From Aureisphaera galaxeae (lineage in GTDB: Bacteria; Bacteroidota; Bacteroidia; Flavobacteriales; Flavobacteriaceae): 64,000 nt of DNA. How positions within the stretch are numbered: the stretch's first letter is position 1; each line of letters begins with the position of its first letter. Positions 26,468 to 36,430 of the stretch are shown piece by piece. Where the stretch lies: contig NZ_JAQQTF010000002.1 in NCBI RefSeq assembly GCF_028561275.1, forward strand, positions 838,812-902,811, written 5' to 3'. The notes beneath the pieces are model-generated. The model was not told the origin of the DNA, ran no database searches, and was given only the letters and a program-made list of their open reading frames with translations. Made by a program: the position numbers and the translations under genes.

Positions 26468-27769
26468 ATGATATATTACAGCTTAAATCATAATGCACCT
26501 AAAGTCAGTTTTCGGGAAGCCGTTGTAAACGGTTTGGCTCCCGATAAAGGATTGTATTTTCCGTCGGAGATCAAGTCTTTGCCTGATGCCTTTTTTGAAA
26601 AGATCGAGGAAATGGACCATGCGGAAATAGCTTTTGAAGCCATTAAACAATTTGTTGGTGAAGACATTCCTGAAAATGATTTAAAAGACATCGTTCGTGA
26701 GGTGCTTTCTTTCGATTTTCCAGTAAACGAAGTAGAAGAGAGGGTTCATGTTTTGGAACTCTATCACGGTCCCACGTTGGCATTCAAGGACGTTGGAGCA
26801 CGTTTTATGGCCCGTTGCTTGGGATATTTCAATAAAAACAAGGACACTCGAGAAAAAGTGACGGTTTTGGTAGCCACTTCTGGGGATACGGGAGGCGCTG
26901 TAGCCAGCGGATTCTATGAAGTGGAAGGTGTAGAAGTGGTGATCTTGTATCCCAGTGGAAAGGTGAGCGATATTCAGGAAAAGCAGTTGACCACTTTAGG
27001 CAAGAATATTTCTGCTATTGAAGTGGAAGGAACCTTTGACGACTGTCAGGCCATGGTGAAAAAGGCCTTTCTGGATCGTGAGTTTGAAGGCAAGCGAACT
27101 CTGACTTCGGCTAATTCCATCAATGTGGCTCGATGGCTACCACAGATGTTCTATTACTTCTTTGCTTATAAGACGTTGAAGTCGCAAGGAAGAGACATCG
27201 TATTTTCAGTACCTAGCGGTAATTTCGGAAATATCTGTGCTGGGATGATGGCTCAAAAATTAGGGCTGCCAGTGCATCATTTCGTGACGGGTACCAATGC
27301 CAACAAAATCGTTCCGGACTACTTAAAAACGGGCAATTATATTACTCAACCTTCTGTAGCAACCATTTCCAATGCCATGGATGTGGGTGCGCCGAGTAAC
27401 TTTGTTCGTATTCAACAGATTTACGATAATGACTTAGAGACACTACGATCCCATCTTTCGGGATATAGCTATTCTGATGATGAAACCCGGGAAGCCATGC
27501 AGTACCTTTTCAAAAGTCATGATTATATCGCCGATCCTCATGGAGCCATAGGGTATTTGGCACTGAAGGAATTTTTGCAAGAAAATGATAATTCGATAGG
27601 CGTATTTCTAGAAACGGCACATCCGGTAAAGTTCTTGGATGTCATTCCTGAGAACATCGCTTCTCAGATTCAATTACCCGAACCGATCCAAGCGTTGTTG
27701 CATAAAGAAAAAAAGGCCGAGAAAATCTCGACCTATCAACAATTAAAAAGATGGTTAATACTTAACTAA
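26468..27769 (+). CDS. thrC: Threonine synthase
   Basis: 433 residues, PLP fold type II. The PLP lysine lies in YHGPTLAFKDVGARFMARCL; ATSGDTGGAVA binds the cofactor phosphate. Length fits the E. coli-type class (428). It converts phosphohomoserine to threonine. The last 60 nt of its coding sequence contain, on the opposite strand, a hairpin plus T7 that looks like the terminator of the convergent leu operon. Confidence 0.97.
   Translation: MIYYSLNHNAPKVSFREAVVNGLAPDKGLYFPSEIKSLPDAFFEKIEEMDHAEIAFEAIKQFVGEDIPENDLKDIVREVLSFDFPVNEVEERVHVLELYHGPTLAFKDVGARFMARCLGYFNKNKDTREKVTVLVATSGDTGGAVASGFYEVEGVEVVILYPSGKVSDIQEKQLTTLGKNISAIEVEGTFDDCQAMVKKAFLDREFEGKRTLTSANSINVARWLPQMFYYFFAYKTLKSQGRDIVFSVPSGNFGNICAGMMAQKLGLPVHHFVTGTNANKIVPDYLKTGNYITQPSVATISNAMDVGAPSNFVRIQQIYDNDLETLRSHLSGYSYSDDETREAMQYLFKSHDYIADPHGAIGYLALKEFLQENDNSIGVFLETAHPVKFLDVIPENIASQIQLPEPIQALLHKEKKAEKISTYQQLKRWLILN
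27708..27733 (-). terminator. Terminator of leuACDB embedded in the 3' end of thrC
   Basis: Minus strand GGTCGAGA (27733-27726), loop TTT, TCTCGGCC (27722-27715), then seven T (27714-27708): an 8-bp stem with one G-T pair, 62 nt past the leuB stop. It lies wholly within thrC codons. Confidence 0.75.
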
Positions 27770-27794
27770 CAAAACTTAACTTATCTATTGTAAT

Positions 27795-28913
27795 CTAAAT
27801 TATCGTAGACTGACCTAAGTGAATATTGGTAAAGTTGAGGTTGGAATCATCGGGATTCAGGAGGTAATCTTCAATAAAATCACCTACGCGATCTGTGGTA
27901 ATATTTACATTCCCGGGATTTAGATCGGGCGTAGTAATATCTAATTCCAATGCTTTTTCCACGGCATCCGTAATTAAGCTGGCCTCTTCGTGCAATCCGA
28001 AATGTTCTAACAACATTCCAGCACTCAAAATGGAAGCGATAGGATTGGCTATTCCTTTTCCAGCACCTTGGGGGAAAGAACCGTGAATGGGCTCAAAGAG
28101 GCCAATGTCCCCACCAATGGAGGCAGAAGCCAATAGGCCTATAGATCCTCCAATGACACTGGCTTCATCACTAATAATATCACCAAACATATTTCCTGTT
28201 AGGATCACATCGAATTGCTTCGGGTTTAATATCAATTGCATAGCGGCGTTGTCCACAAACAGGAAGTCCAGCTCCACATCGGGATATTCAGTTCCTATTT
28301 CGGTCACTACTTTACGCCAAAGGCGTGAACTTTCTAATACATTGGCTTTGTCTACCAAGGTTACTTTCTTCTTGCGACCTAGAGCCGCTTTAAAAGCTAA
28401 ATGAGTAATGCGTTCAATTTCTTCGCGAGTGTAGAGACAAAGATCGGAGGCTTCGGTGCCTTCCTTGTTTTGCTTCTTTTCTCCGAAGTAGATACCACCC
28501 GTTAATTCCCGATAGATACTAATGTCTGTACCTTTAATATTTTCCACTTTAAGCGGAGATTTATCCAGCAAGGTATCATAGGCTTTTACAGGCCGAATGT
28601 TGGCAAAAAGCCCTAATTCCTTACGTAATTTGAGCAATCCTTGTTCAGGACGAACGGGTGCCGAAGGATCGTTATCGTATTTGGGATCCCCAATGGATCC
28701 AAATAAAATAGCATCACTTGCCTTACAAAGCGCCAAGGTTTCATCGGGTAGAGGCGATCCAGTTTTATCTATGGCAATGGCCCCAACGGGAGCTGATCTA
28801 AATACAAACTCATGATCGAATGTCAAGGCAATGGCCTTTAAGGCTTTGATAGATTGTTGGGTTACTTCGGGCCCAATTCCGTCTCCTGCTAATACTGCAA
28901 TGTTTAGTTTCAT
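27795..28913 (-). CDS. leuB: 3-isopropylmalate dehydrogenase
   Basis: 372 residues, beta-decarboxylating dehydrogenase of leucine synthesis. Seen are LAGDGIGPEVTQQ at the N-terminus, the substrate loop RPEQGLLKLRKEL...NIRPV, the RELTGGIYFGEK block and the metal-binding GNMFGDIISDEAS; the NAD-binding GSFPQGAGKGIANPIASIL is present. Last gene of the leftward leuACDB operon, 18 nt after leuD and convergent with thrC. Confidence 0.97.
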   Translation of the reverse strand: MKLNIAVLAGDGIGPEVTQQSIKALKAIALTFDHEFVFRSAPVGAIAIDKTGSPLPDETLALCKASDAILFGSIGDPKYDNDPSAPVRPEQGLLKLRKELGLFANIRPVKAYDTLLDKSPLKVENIKGTDISIYRELTGGIYFGEKKQNKEGTEASDLCLYTREEIERITHLAFKAALGRKKKVTLVDKANVLESSRLWRKVVTEIGTEYPDVELDFLFVDNAAMQLILNPKQFDVILTGNMFGDIISDEASVIGGSIGLLASASIGGDIGLFEPIHGSFPQGAGKGIANPIASILSAGMLLEHFGLHEEASLITDAVEKALELDITTPDLNPGNVNITTDRVGDFIEDYLLNPDDSNLNFTNIHLGQSTII

Positions 28914-28931
28914 GCTACTATTTTAATGTGT

Positions 28932-29516
28932 TTAGGGCCTTGCGGCTTCAAATGCTTCTATTTTGTCCAATTTGCTCAGTAGGAAATCGATGTCGTCGTA
29001 TCCATTGAGCAAACACGTTTTTTTATAAGGGTCTATGTCGAAGGTTTCTTCAAGTTCATCTTCCACCGAAATGACTTGGTTTTCCAAATCGACCGTTATT
29101 TGGGTATTGGGATTGCTTTTAATGATGGAAAACAGTTCCTGAAGGAATTCTTCAGAAACCTGTACGGGTAGCAGTCCATTGTTCAGTGCATTACCTTTAA
29201 AGATATCGGCAAAGAAACTGGAAACTACTACGCGGAATCCATATCCCACCAAGGCCCAAGCAGCATGCTCTCGGCTTGATCCGCAACCGAAGTTGGTTCC
29301 GGCTACTAGGATGCTTCCGGTATATTTTGAATCGTTCAGTACGAAAGATTCATTGATGCTTTCATCTTTATGGAAGCGCCAATCCCGAAATACATTATCG
29401 CCAAATCCTTTTTTATCGGTCGCCTTCAAAAAACGGGCAGGAATGATCTGATCAGTATCTACATGCTCAATTTCCAATGGAATGGCGGTCGATGTAAGTG
29501 TGTTGAATTTTTCCAT
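28932..29516 (-). CDS. leuD: 3-isopropylmalate dehydratase, small subunit
   Basis: 194 residues, aconitase swivel domain. Diagnostic blocks are [35 protein letters not shown] and [13 protein letters not shown]. It pairs with LeuC. Its start codon overlaps the leuC stop by one base, so the two subunits are likely made in step. Confidence 0.97.
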   Translation of the reverse strand: MEKFNTLTSTAIPLEIEHVDTDQIIPARFLKATDKKGFGDNVFRDWRFHKDESINESFVLNDSKYTGSILVAGTNFGCGSSREHAAWALVGYGFRVVVSSFFADIFKGNALNNGLLPVQVSEEFLQELFSIIKSNPNTQITVDLENQVISVEDELEETFDIDPYKKTCLLNGYDDIDFLLSKLDKIEAFEAARP

Positions 29517-30898
29517 TAGTTCAATTGTTTTGTAATGTCCACAATCTTTCCTTCTATTGCTGTTGCAGCTGCTACCAAGGGACTTGCCAAGATGGTTCGT
29601 GCTCCCTGTCCTTGTCTTCCTTCAAAATTTCTGTTAGACGTTGAGACGCAATACTCGCCTGCTGGAATCTTATCGTCGTTCATGGCTAGACAAGCCGAAC
29701 ATCCAGGTTGGCGTAATTGAAATCCGGCGTCTTCAAAAATGTCACGTAGTCCTTCATCTATAATCTGCGCTTCTACTTGCTTGCTTCCCGGAACCAACCA
29801 AGCCGTCACATTTTCTGCTTTTTGTTTTCCTTTTATGAAAGAGGCAGCTACGCGAAAATCTTCTATTCGCGAGTTGGTGCAGCTTCCAATGAATACATAA
29901 TTAATGGGTGTATCCAGTAACTGTCCGCCCGCTTCAAATCCCATATAGGCCAAGGATTTTTGGAAGGAAGCATCTTTTTGTTCAGGAATGTGTTCGTTGA
30001 TTTTTATGCCCATGCCCGGATTGGTTCCGTAGGTCACCATGGGTAGAATATCCTGGGCATCGAACACATATTCTTTATCAAATTTGGCACCTTCATCGGT
30101 TGGTAAGGTCTTCCAATAAGCAATTTTCACTTCCAAGGCTTCACCCTTCGGAGCGAACTTGCGTCCTTTTACATATTCGAAAGTGGTTTCGTCGGGCGCA
30201 ATCATTCCGCCACGAGCTCCCATTTCAATGCTCATATTGCATACGGTCATACGCCCCTCCATGCTCATGTTTTCGAAAACATCTCCCGCATATTCACAGA
30301 AATATCCAGTACCGGCATTGGTGCCGATCTGGGAAATGATATAAAGGATCACATCTTTGGGCAATACACCATTTTTAAGGGTTCCGTTTACCGTAACCCG
30401 CATTTTTTTAGGTTTCTTCAGCAATAAGCATTGACTGGCAAATACCTGTGCCACCTGACTCGTCCCGATACCAAAGGCAATACTGCCAAAGGCACCGTGG
30501 GTTGAGGTGTGGCTGTCCCCACAAACCATTGTCATTCCCGGTCGTGTAATACCCAATTCGGGAGCCATTACGTGGACAATTCCGTTGTATTGATGTCCCA
30601 ATTCGTAAAGGGTAATACCATTCTTTTCACAGTTTTTGGAGAGTTGTTCCAACTGGTGTCTGGACAATGGGTCCTTTACGGGCTTATCTTGATCTAAGGT
30701 AGGCGTGTTATGATCGGCCGTGGCGACAATCTGCTCTGGCCTTAAAATAGGAATCCCACGCTCTTCCAATGCTTGGAAGGCCTGCGGGCTGGTTACCTCA
30801 TGGATGAGGTGTTGGTCTATATATAGCATCTGGGGGCCATTTTCTATGGCATCTACTACATGGGCATCCCAGACCTTATCGAACAAAGTTTTCTTCAT
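29516..30898 (-). CDS. leuC: 3-isopropylmalate dehydratase, large subunit
   Basis: 460 residues, aconitase family. The [4Fe-4S] ligands are in [14 protein letters not shown] and [32 protein letters not shown] is the other signature. Length is normal (about 466). It isomerises 2-isopropylmalate with LeuD. 21 nt separate it from leuA upstream. Confidence 0.97.
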   Translation of the reverse strand: MKKTLFDKVWDAHVVDAIENGPQMLYIDQHLIHEVTSPQAFQALEERGIPILRPEQIVATADHNTPTLDQDKPVKDPLSRHQLEQLSKNCEKNGITLYELGHQYNGIVHVMAPELGITRPGMTMVCGDSHTSTHGAFGSIAFGIGTSQVAQVFASQCLLLKKPKKMRVTVNGTLKNGVLPKDVILYIISQIGTNAGTGYFCEYAGDVFENMSMEGRMTVCNMSIEMGARGGMIAPDETTFEYVKGRKFAPKGEALEVKIAYWKTLPTDEGAKFDKEYVFDAQDILPMVTYGTNPGMGIKINEHIPEQKDASFQKSLAYMGFEAGGQLLDTPINYVFIGSCTNSRIEDFRVAASFIKGKQKAENVTAWLVPGSKQVEAQIIDEGLRDIFEDAGFQLRQPGCSACLAMNDDKIPAGEYCVSTSNRNFEGRQGQGARTILASPLVAAATAIEGKIVDITKQLN

Positions 30899-30919
30899 AG
30901 CTATAAGCTTCTCGAACGT

Positions 30920-32092
30920 TTAAGCGCTAAGTTCTTGGAAAATGTTAGAAGTTTCAATGATTTCGTGAATGTCATCGTCCGCAATTTCCTTCTTGCGATC
31001 GGCAAAATTCAAGAAATTCTCATACACCTCGTCCAATTGTAATTTGGTCAATTCATATCCTACTTTTCGAGCGCGGTAGGCCAAAGCAGCACGTCCACTT
31101 CTAGCGGTAAGTACAATGGCCGATTCGGTAACGCCCACACTTTTCGGATCGATGATCTCGTAGGTTTCACGATTCTTAATCACTCCATCCTGGTGAATCC
31201 CCGAACTGTGTGCAAAGGCATTGGATCCTACAATGGCTTTATTGGGCTGGGTGTAAATTCCCATATGCTTGGAAACCATTTGACTGGTTTCATACAGCAA
31301 TTGGGTTTGTACGTTGGTATGAAGGTCTAAGTAAGGATGTTGTTTTAGGATCATTACGACCTCTTCCAATGCGGTATTTCCTGCCCGTTCCCCTATACCA
31401 TTAATGGTGCATTCTATCTGTCTTGCACCATGAATGGCTCCTTCTATGGAGTTGGCCGTGGCCAATCCTAGGTCGTTATGACAATGGCAGGAAAGAATAG
31501 CCTTTTCTATGCCCTTCACGTTTTCCTTGAGGTACTTTATTTTGGCTCCGTATTCACTCGGAAGACAATACCCTGTGGTGTCCGGAATGTTCAGAACGGT
31601 GGCTCCACCTTTAATGGCGGCTTCGCACACTCTTGCGAGGTATTCATTCTCCGTACGGCCTGCATCTTCGGCATAAAATTCGACATCCTCTACAAAGGTT
31701 TTGGCATATCGTACGGCTTCGAAGGCGCGTTCTATGATTTCCTGCCTAGTAGATTTGAATTTGTGCTTTATGTGCGAATCCGAAGTTCCGATCCCGGTAT
31801 GGATTCTTGGTTTTTTCGCCTTTTTCAGTGCTTCCGCAGCTGTTTCTATGTCTTTCCGCACCGCACGTGTCAGTCCACATACAGTGGCATTTTGTACTAC
31901 TTCGGAAACGGCCTGAACACTTTTAAAGTCGCCAGGACTGGAAATTGGAAACCCAGCCTCGATCACGTCAACACCCAACAAATCCAGCTGTTGTGCGATG
32001 ATGATTTTTTGATCTGTATTCAGTTTACAACCGGGAACCTGTTCTCCGTCGCGAAGTGTCGTATCGAAAATTTGAATTTGTTGTTTCGACAT
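30920..32092 (-). CDS. leuA: 2-isopropylmalate synthase, short form without regulatory domain
   Basis: 390 residues. The TIM-barrel catalytic domain is complete: [12 protein letters not shown], the HxH metal site in [21 protein letters not shown]. It is followed by the subdomain [21 protein letters not shown], after which the protein ends. The C-terminal LeuA allosteric dimer domain that gives leucine inhibition in the longer enzymes (about 510-560 residues) is missing. Position at the head of leuACDB supports isopropylmalate synthase rather than citramalate synthase. No leader peptide or attenuator is seen upstream. Confidence 0.93.
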   Translation of the reverse strand: MSKQQIQIFDTTLRDGEQVPGCKLNTDQKIIIAQQLDLLGVDVIEAGFPISSPGDFKSVQAVSEVVQNATVCGLTRAVRKDIETAAEALKKAKKPRIHTGIGTSDSHIKHKFKSTRQEIIERAFEAVRYAKTFVEDVEFYAEDAGRTENEYLARVCEAAIKGGATVLNIPDTTGYCLPSEYGAKIKYLKENVKGIEKAILSCHCHNDLGLATANSIEGAIHGARQIECTINGIGERAGNTALEEVVMILKQHPYLDLHTNVQTQLLYETSQMVSKHMGIYTQPNKAIVGSNAFAHSSGIHQDGVIKNRETYEIIDPKSVGVTESAIVLTARSGRAALAYRARKVGYELTKLQLDEVYENFLNFADRKKEIADDDIHEIIETSNIFQELSA

Positions 32093-32241
32093 TTTTGAAG
32101 GATAATTTTCTATTTGTAGTACGAATTTATATTTTGGATTACTGAAGGCGGGATTTTTACGGTTTCGGTTTACGGTGTTAAAAGCACAATTATTTTTTGT
32201 AAATAACTGAAAATTAATTAGTTGAATAATATTTTTCTGCT

Positions 32242-33783
32242 ATGCCCAAAACCCAAAAAGATAATTTGTTCGATCTGGTAAAATCTTTATCCAAATCTGA
32301 AAAACGGCAATTCAAATTGTATGTGGGTCGATTGGGAGTGAATGAGGATGCCAAATTCATGCGGCTTTTTCAGATCCTAGAGAAGCAAACCACCTATAAC
32401 GAGGCCCAGATTTTGAAAAGCGGCACCATCACCAAAAATCAGCTTTCTAACATCAAAGCCCATTTGTACAAACAGCTTTTGGTAAGCCTTCGCTTAAATC
32501 CTTCGCACCAGAACGTTCGGATTCATCTCAGGGAACAATTAGATTTCGCTACGATCCTATATCATAAAGGACTTTACAATCAGAGTTTGAAGATTTTAGA
32601 TCGTGCCAAGAACCTGGCACTTCAAAATGAAGAAAAGAACATTGCCTACGAGATCATTGAGTTGGAAAAGGTGATAGAATCACAGTATATCACCCGTAGC
32701 ATTAGCAACCGTGCCGATCAACTTACCATAGAAGCACGGGATGTAAGTCAACTGAATGTAATCGCCAGTAAATTGAGTAACCTTTCCCTGCAACTATACG
32801 GCATTTTCCTGAAGAAAGGCTATGTAAAGAACGACGAAGAATACAAGATCATCACCCAGTATTTTCATGATCGCATGCCTAAATTCGATGTGGAGCAATT
32901 AGGGTTTCGGGAAAAGTTATGGTTGAACAAAGCATATCTCTGGTATAGTTTCCTGATTCAGGATTTCAGATCTTGTTATAAGTATTCTTTGAAATGGACC
33001 GAGCTTTTCCATAGCCATCCCGAAATGATCACTTTGAATCCCGTTTTCTATTTACGCGGAATGCAATATCTGTTAGAGGCCTTGTTCTATATCAAGGACA
33101 TTGGCCGATTTAAGGAAACGTTGGAAAAGCTAGAAATGGCGGTCGCTTCGGATTCCTTTCCCAAAAGCGAGAACATAGAAAGTCTTATCTTTTTACATCT
33201 GTATTCGCATAAGATCAACCTTCATTTTATGGAAGGTAAATTTGAAGAGGGATTACCCTTGGTAAAGGAAGTTTTAGAAGGCATCGACGAACATCGGGAT
33301 ACGATTGACGAGCACCATATTATGATTTTGTACTACAAGATTGCCTGCTTGTACTTTGGTGCTGGACGCAATAAAATGTGCATAGAATACCTTCAGAAAA
33401 TCATTTGCAACAAGTCCCTTCAAATGAGGGAAGATTTACTGTGTTTTTCCCGAATTCTCAACCTCGTGGCGCACTATGAAGCAGGAGAAGATTATCATTT
33501 GGAGCGCCTCATAAAGAGTACCTATAAATTCCTTATTAAGATGGAAGATTTGTATCAGGTTCAGAAGGAAATGATACGATTTTTGAGAGGACTGGGCGAT
33601 ATTTATCCACATCAGTTGAAGAATGAATTCCAAAAATTATACGATCAATTGAAGCAATATGAAGACGATCCTTACGAACGTCGCAGCTTCCTGTACCTCG
33701 ATATTTTATCGTGGTTGGAGAGCCATATCACGGGCAAATCCATCCCCGAAATTATTCAGGGAAAAGCCATGGCCGTGAAATAA
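32242..33783 (+). CDS. Hypothetical alpha-helical (TPR-like) cytoplasmic protein
   Basis: 513 residues, no signal peptide. The N-terminus (NLFDLVKSLSKSEKRQFKLY) is basic and helical; the rest looks like helical hairpin repeats (YHKGLYNQSLKILDRAKNLA; YYKIACLYFGAGRNKMCIEY). Large families of this kind in Flavobacteriaceae are annotated only as hypothetical. It is divergent from leuA with about 150 nt between. Its ending just before a SAM-I leader is probably chance. Function unknown. Confidence 0.8.
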   Translation: MPKTQKDNLFDLVKSLSKSEKRQFKLYVGRLGVNEDAKFMRLFQILEKQTTYNEAQILKSGTITKNQLSNIKAHLYKQLLVSLRLNPSHQNVRIHLREQLDFATILYHKGLYNQSLKILDRAKNLALQNEEKNIAYEIIELEKVIESQYITRSISNRADQLTIEARDVSQLNVIASKLSNLSLQLYGIFLKKGYVKNDEEYKIITQYFHDRMPKFDVEQLGFREKLWLNKAYLWYSFLIQDFRSCYKYSLKWTELFHSHPEMITLNPVFYLRGMQYLLEALFYIKDIGRFKETLEKLEMAVASDSFPKSENIESLIFLHLYSHKINLHFMEGKFEEGLPLVKEVLEGIDEHRDTIDEHHIMILYYKIACLYFGAGRNKMCIEYLQKIICNKSLQMREDLLCFSRILNLVAHYEAGEDYHLERLIKSTYKFLIKMEDLYQVQKEMIRFLRGLGDIYPHQLKNEFQKLYDQLKQYEDDPYERRSFLYLDILSWLESHITGKSIPEIIQGKAMAVK

Positions 33784-33798
33784 AATTTCAAAAAAAAT

Positions 33799-33830
33799 TT
33801 GGAGAATTCAATTTTGTGTCGCAATCTTTG
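33799..33830 (+). promoter_or_regulatory. Promoter of SAM-I leader 1
   Basis: TTG (33799-33801), 21-nt gap, AATCTTTG (33823-33830), one mismatch from TAnnTTTG. It starts transcription about 25 nt before the aptamer. Confidence 0.6.
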
Positions 33831-33860
33831 TACACACAAAGTTCAAATCTTTATTGAAAT

Positions 33861-33982
33861 GTTATCAAGAAAGGTGGAGGGATTAGACCCTTTGAAGCCT
33901 TAGCAACCCTTAGCTTGCGATTATCCAATCAAAAACTAAGAAGGTGCTACATTCTACGCCAGAATTTCTGGGGATAGATAAC
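33861..33982 (+). ncRNA. SAM-I (S-box) riboswitch, copy 1
   Basis: P1 is GTTATC (33861-33866) with GATAAC (33977-33982). Inside are the S-box signatures AAGAAAGGTGGAGGGA, GACCC, TTGAAGCCTTAGCAACCC and AAGGTGCTACATTC. Downstream, GACCCA (33987-33992) can pair with TGGGTC (34006-34011), followed by a T-rich run: a possible terminator, though weak. It controls the trans-sulfuration/hom operon. Confidence 0.93.
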
Positions 33983-34107
33983 GCAAGACCCATGTCCTTC
34001 CGATTTGGGTCCTATTTTCTTAATAACATTTTTCTATTAAAGTTCGTCTCAAGACGCATTTTGACTTTTTGGTTTAATCAATTTATTAACTCAAAAAAAT
34101 TAGAAAA

Positions 34108-35277
34108 ATGAGTGCTACAAAAATTATCCATTCCATCCCAAGCGATCCGCTAACAGGAGCCATCAGCGTACCGGTGTATCAAACCTCGACCTTTATTCAA
34201 GAGGCTCCGGGTGTAAACAAGGGATACGACTATGCAAGAAGTAACAATCCTACACGGGCAACCCTCGAAAACGTGGTGGCCCAATTGGAAGGAGGCGACG
34301 GGGCTTTTGCCTTTGCCACAGGATTGGCGGCCATAGATGCCGTTTTAAAACAACTATCGGCTGGCGACGAAATTGTGGCCGTAGACGATATCTACGGTGG
34401 CGCTTACCGATTGTTTACCCACGTGTACGAGAAATTGGGAATATCTATCAAGTATGTGGATACCACCGATGCCGAAAACGTTGCCAATGCCGTGAGCAGT
34501 AAAACCAAATTCATTTGGATCGAATCGCCTACCAACCCAACGTTGAAGGTTTCGGATATTTCAGCTATATCCGAGATCGCCAAAAGTGTAGGCGCCTTAT
34601 TGGTTGTAGACAACACCTTTGCCAGCCCCATTGCCCAACAACCCCTTTCACTAGGAGCAGACATCATTATTCATAGTGGAACCAAATACATTGGAGGACA
34701 TAGTGATTTGGTTGCAGGATTGGTAGTGACCAAGACTCCAGAACTTTCAGAAAAGATCAAGTTCATTCAGAATGCGTCCGGTGGAATTTTGGGCCCATGG
34801 GATTGTTTCTTGACGATTCGCGGTATTGAAACTTTGGAGATTCGCTACAAACGACAGTGCGAAAACGCTCAGAAAGTGGCTGAATACCTTCAGCAACATG
34901 AAGCGGTAGCGGAAGTATATTTCCCTGGATTGGTTTCACATAAAAATCATGAGATTGCCAAGCGCCAGCAAAATGGGCTGTTCGGAGGCATCGTGTCCTT
35001 TACGTTGAAAGATGATACGGTAGAGGCGGCCAATGCTTTTGTCACGTCTACGGAATATTTCAAATTGGCCGAAAGTTTGGGGGGCGTAAAAAGTTTGTTG
35101 TGTCACCCTCCCCAAATGACACATGCCTCTGTACCCAGGGAAAGGAGATTGGAAGCTGGGATCAAGGATTCACTCGTTAGACTGTCCTGCGGTATCGAAG
35201 ATGCTGTAGACCTCATTTTGGATTTGGAAAAGGCCTTCGAAATTGCTTCGAAGTCTAAACAAGTTGAACTCGTTTAA
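34108..35277 (+). CDS. Cys/Met-metabolism PLP enzyme (cystathionine gamma-synthase / homoserine sulfhydrylase type)
   Basis: 389 residues, the trans-sulfuration PLP family. Blocks are GYDYARSNNPTRATLE, FATGLAAIDAVL, ESPTNPTLKV, VDNTFASPI and the PLP lysine K193 in SGTKYIGGHSD. Length (about 390) fits cystathionine gamma-synthase, gamma-lyase or O-succinylhomoserine sulfhydrylase better than the roughly 430-residue O-acetylhomoserine sulfhydrylases. The SAM riboswitch and the downstream homoserine dehydrogenase point to methionine synthesis, not degradation. Exact substrate cannot be read from the sequence. First gene of this SAM-controlled operon. Confidence 0.9.
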   Translation: MSATKIIHSIPSDPLTGAISVPVYQTSTFIQEAPGVNKGYDYARSNNPTRATLENVVAQLEGGDGAFAFATGLAAIDAVLKQLSAGDEIVAVDDIYGGAYRLFTHVYEKLGISIKYVDTTDAENVANAVSSKTKFIWIESPTNPTLKVSDISAISEIAKSVGALLVVDNTFASPIAQQPLSLGADIIIHSGTKYIGGHSDLVAGLVVTKTPELSEKIKFIQNASGGILGPWDCFLTIRGIETLEIRYKRQCENAQKVAEYLQQHEAVAEVYFPGLVSHKNHEIAKRQQNGLFGGIVSFTLKDDTVEAANAFVTSTEYFKLAESLGGVKSLLCHPPQMTHASVPRERRLEAGIKDSLVRLSCGIEDAVDLILDLEKAFEIASKSKQVELV

Positions 35278-35287
35278 TTCCCGGATC

Positions 35288-36430
35288 ATGAGCGCACAGA
35301 CAGAAGAGATCGTAAAGTCGAAGATCGACTTAAAACAGATTCAGAAAAAGAAAATAAACATCGCCATCTTTGGTCATGGGAACGTAGGAGGGAAGTTGGT
35401 CGATCAGATCATTGCCGAAAAAGCAGAGATTTCCAGAAGGAGAAATTTGGAGATCAACGTATTCGCAGTGGCTAATTCTTCCACCGTGCTACTTCAGAAG
35501 GAAGGAGTTACCGCCCAATGGAAATATGACAAGCTGGAACAGGGGGAAGCCTATCCCGTTTCCAAAATCATCAACTTTGCCCAAGAGCATAAATTGGAGA
35601 ATCTTGTTGCGGTAGACAATACTCCGAGCAAGGATTTTGTGGAAAATTATCCGTTGTTCATTCAGAATGGATTTCACTTGGTGTCTTCCAATAAAATCGG
35701 AAATACCAAATCCTTGGATTTTTACAATGACCTACGAAAGGAATTGAACCGTTATGACAAGGAGTATTTGTACGAAACCAATGTAGGAGCGGGCTTACCG
35801 TTGATAGATACCATTAAGTTATTACACCTTTCCGGGGAAAATATTACGCGAATTAAGGGTGTGTTTTCGGGATCGCTGAGCTATATCTTCAATATTTTTT
35901 CTGAAGAAGAAGTGCCTTTCAGCAAGGTGATACACAGTGCTATTTCCAACGGATTAACCGAACCTGACCCAAGAGAAGATCTTTGTGGCAACGATGTGGG
36001 AAGAAAATTGCTAATTTTGGCGCGTGAATTGGATTTGCATAATGAATTGGAAGATGTTTCCATTCAGAATCTGATCCCAAAAGAGTTACGAAATGTTTCT
36101 AAAGAAGACTTTTTGGAACGAATTGGGGAATTGGACGTGCCATTTCACATAAAGAAAAAGAACCAAGCCAAAGATCATGTGCTGCGCTATGTTGGCGATC
36201 TGCACGGAGACCTATCCGAAGACGATGGGGCCAAATTGGATGTACAATTGGTGTCGGTTCCTAAAAATTCGGTGTTGGGGCAATTAAAGGGAAGCGATTC
36301 CCTCTTCGAGATCTATACTGAAAATTACGGAACCAGTCCTATCGTAATTCAAGGTGCAGGCGCGGGAGCAGACGTAACCGCACGTGGTGTATTTGGCGAT
36401 ATATTACGATTAAGCGATAAATTAAATTAA
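35288..36430 (+). CDS. hom: Homoserine dehydrogenase, monofunctional (methionine branch)
   Basis: 380 residues from ATG 35288; an earlier in-frame start at 35243 overlaps the previous gene and is not used. After about 20 residues comes the NAD(P) loop NIAIFGHGNVGGKLVDQI, then the catalytic block YETNVGAGLPLIDTIK...GVFSGSLSYIFN and the C-terminal GAGAGADVTARGVFGD. No kinase and no C-terminal ACT domain is present. It is a paralogue of the dehydrogenase half of ThrA (23102), but sits under SAM control, supplying homoserine for methionine. Confidence 0.93.
   Translation: MSAQTEEIVKSKIDLKQIQKKKINIAIFGHGNVGGKLVDQIIAEKAEISRRRNLEINVFAVANSSTVLLQKEGVTAQWKYDKLEQGEAYPVSKIINFAQEHKLENLVAVDNTPSKDFVENYPLFIQNGFHLVSSNKIGNTKSLDFYNDLRKELNRYDKEYLYETNVGAGLPLIDTIKLLHLSGENITRIKGVFSGSLSYIFNIFSEEEVPFSKVIHSAISNGLTEPDPREDLCGNDVGRKLLILARELDLHNELEDVSIQNLIPKELRNVSKEDFLERIGELDVPFHIKKKNQAKDHVLRYVGDLHGDLSEDDGAKLDVQLVSVPKNSVLGQLKGSDSLFEIYTENYGTSPIVIQGAGAGADVTARGVFGDILRLSDKLN

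Noticed and set aside
31478-32098. 206-codon ORF antisense to leuA
   Set aside because: It is a shadow of leuA: Cys/Phe-rich composition, no domain, no promoter, and the opposite frame is an intact enzyme.
32098-32241. Leucine attenuator before leuA
   Set aside because: No leader ORF with Leu codons and no hairpin with T tract on the minus strand.
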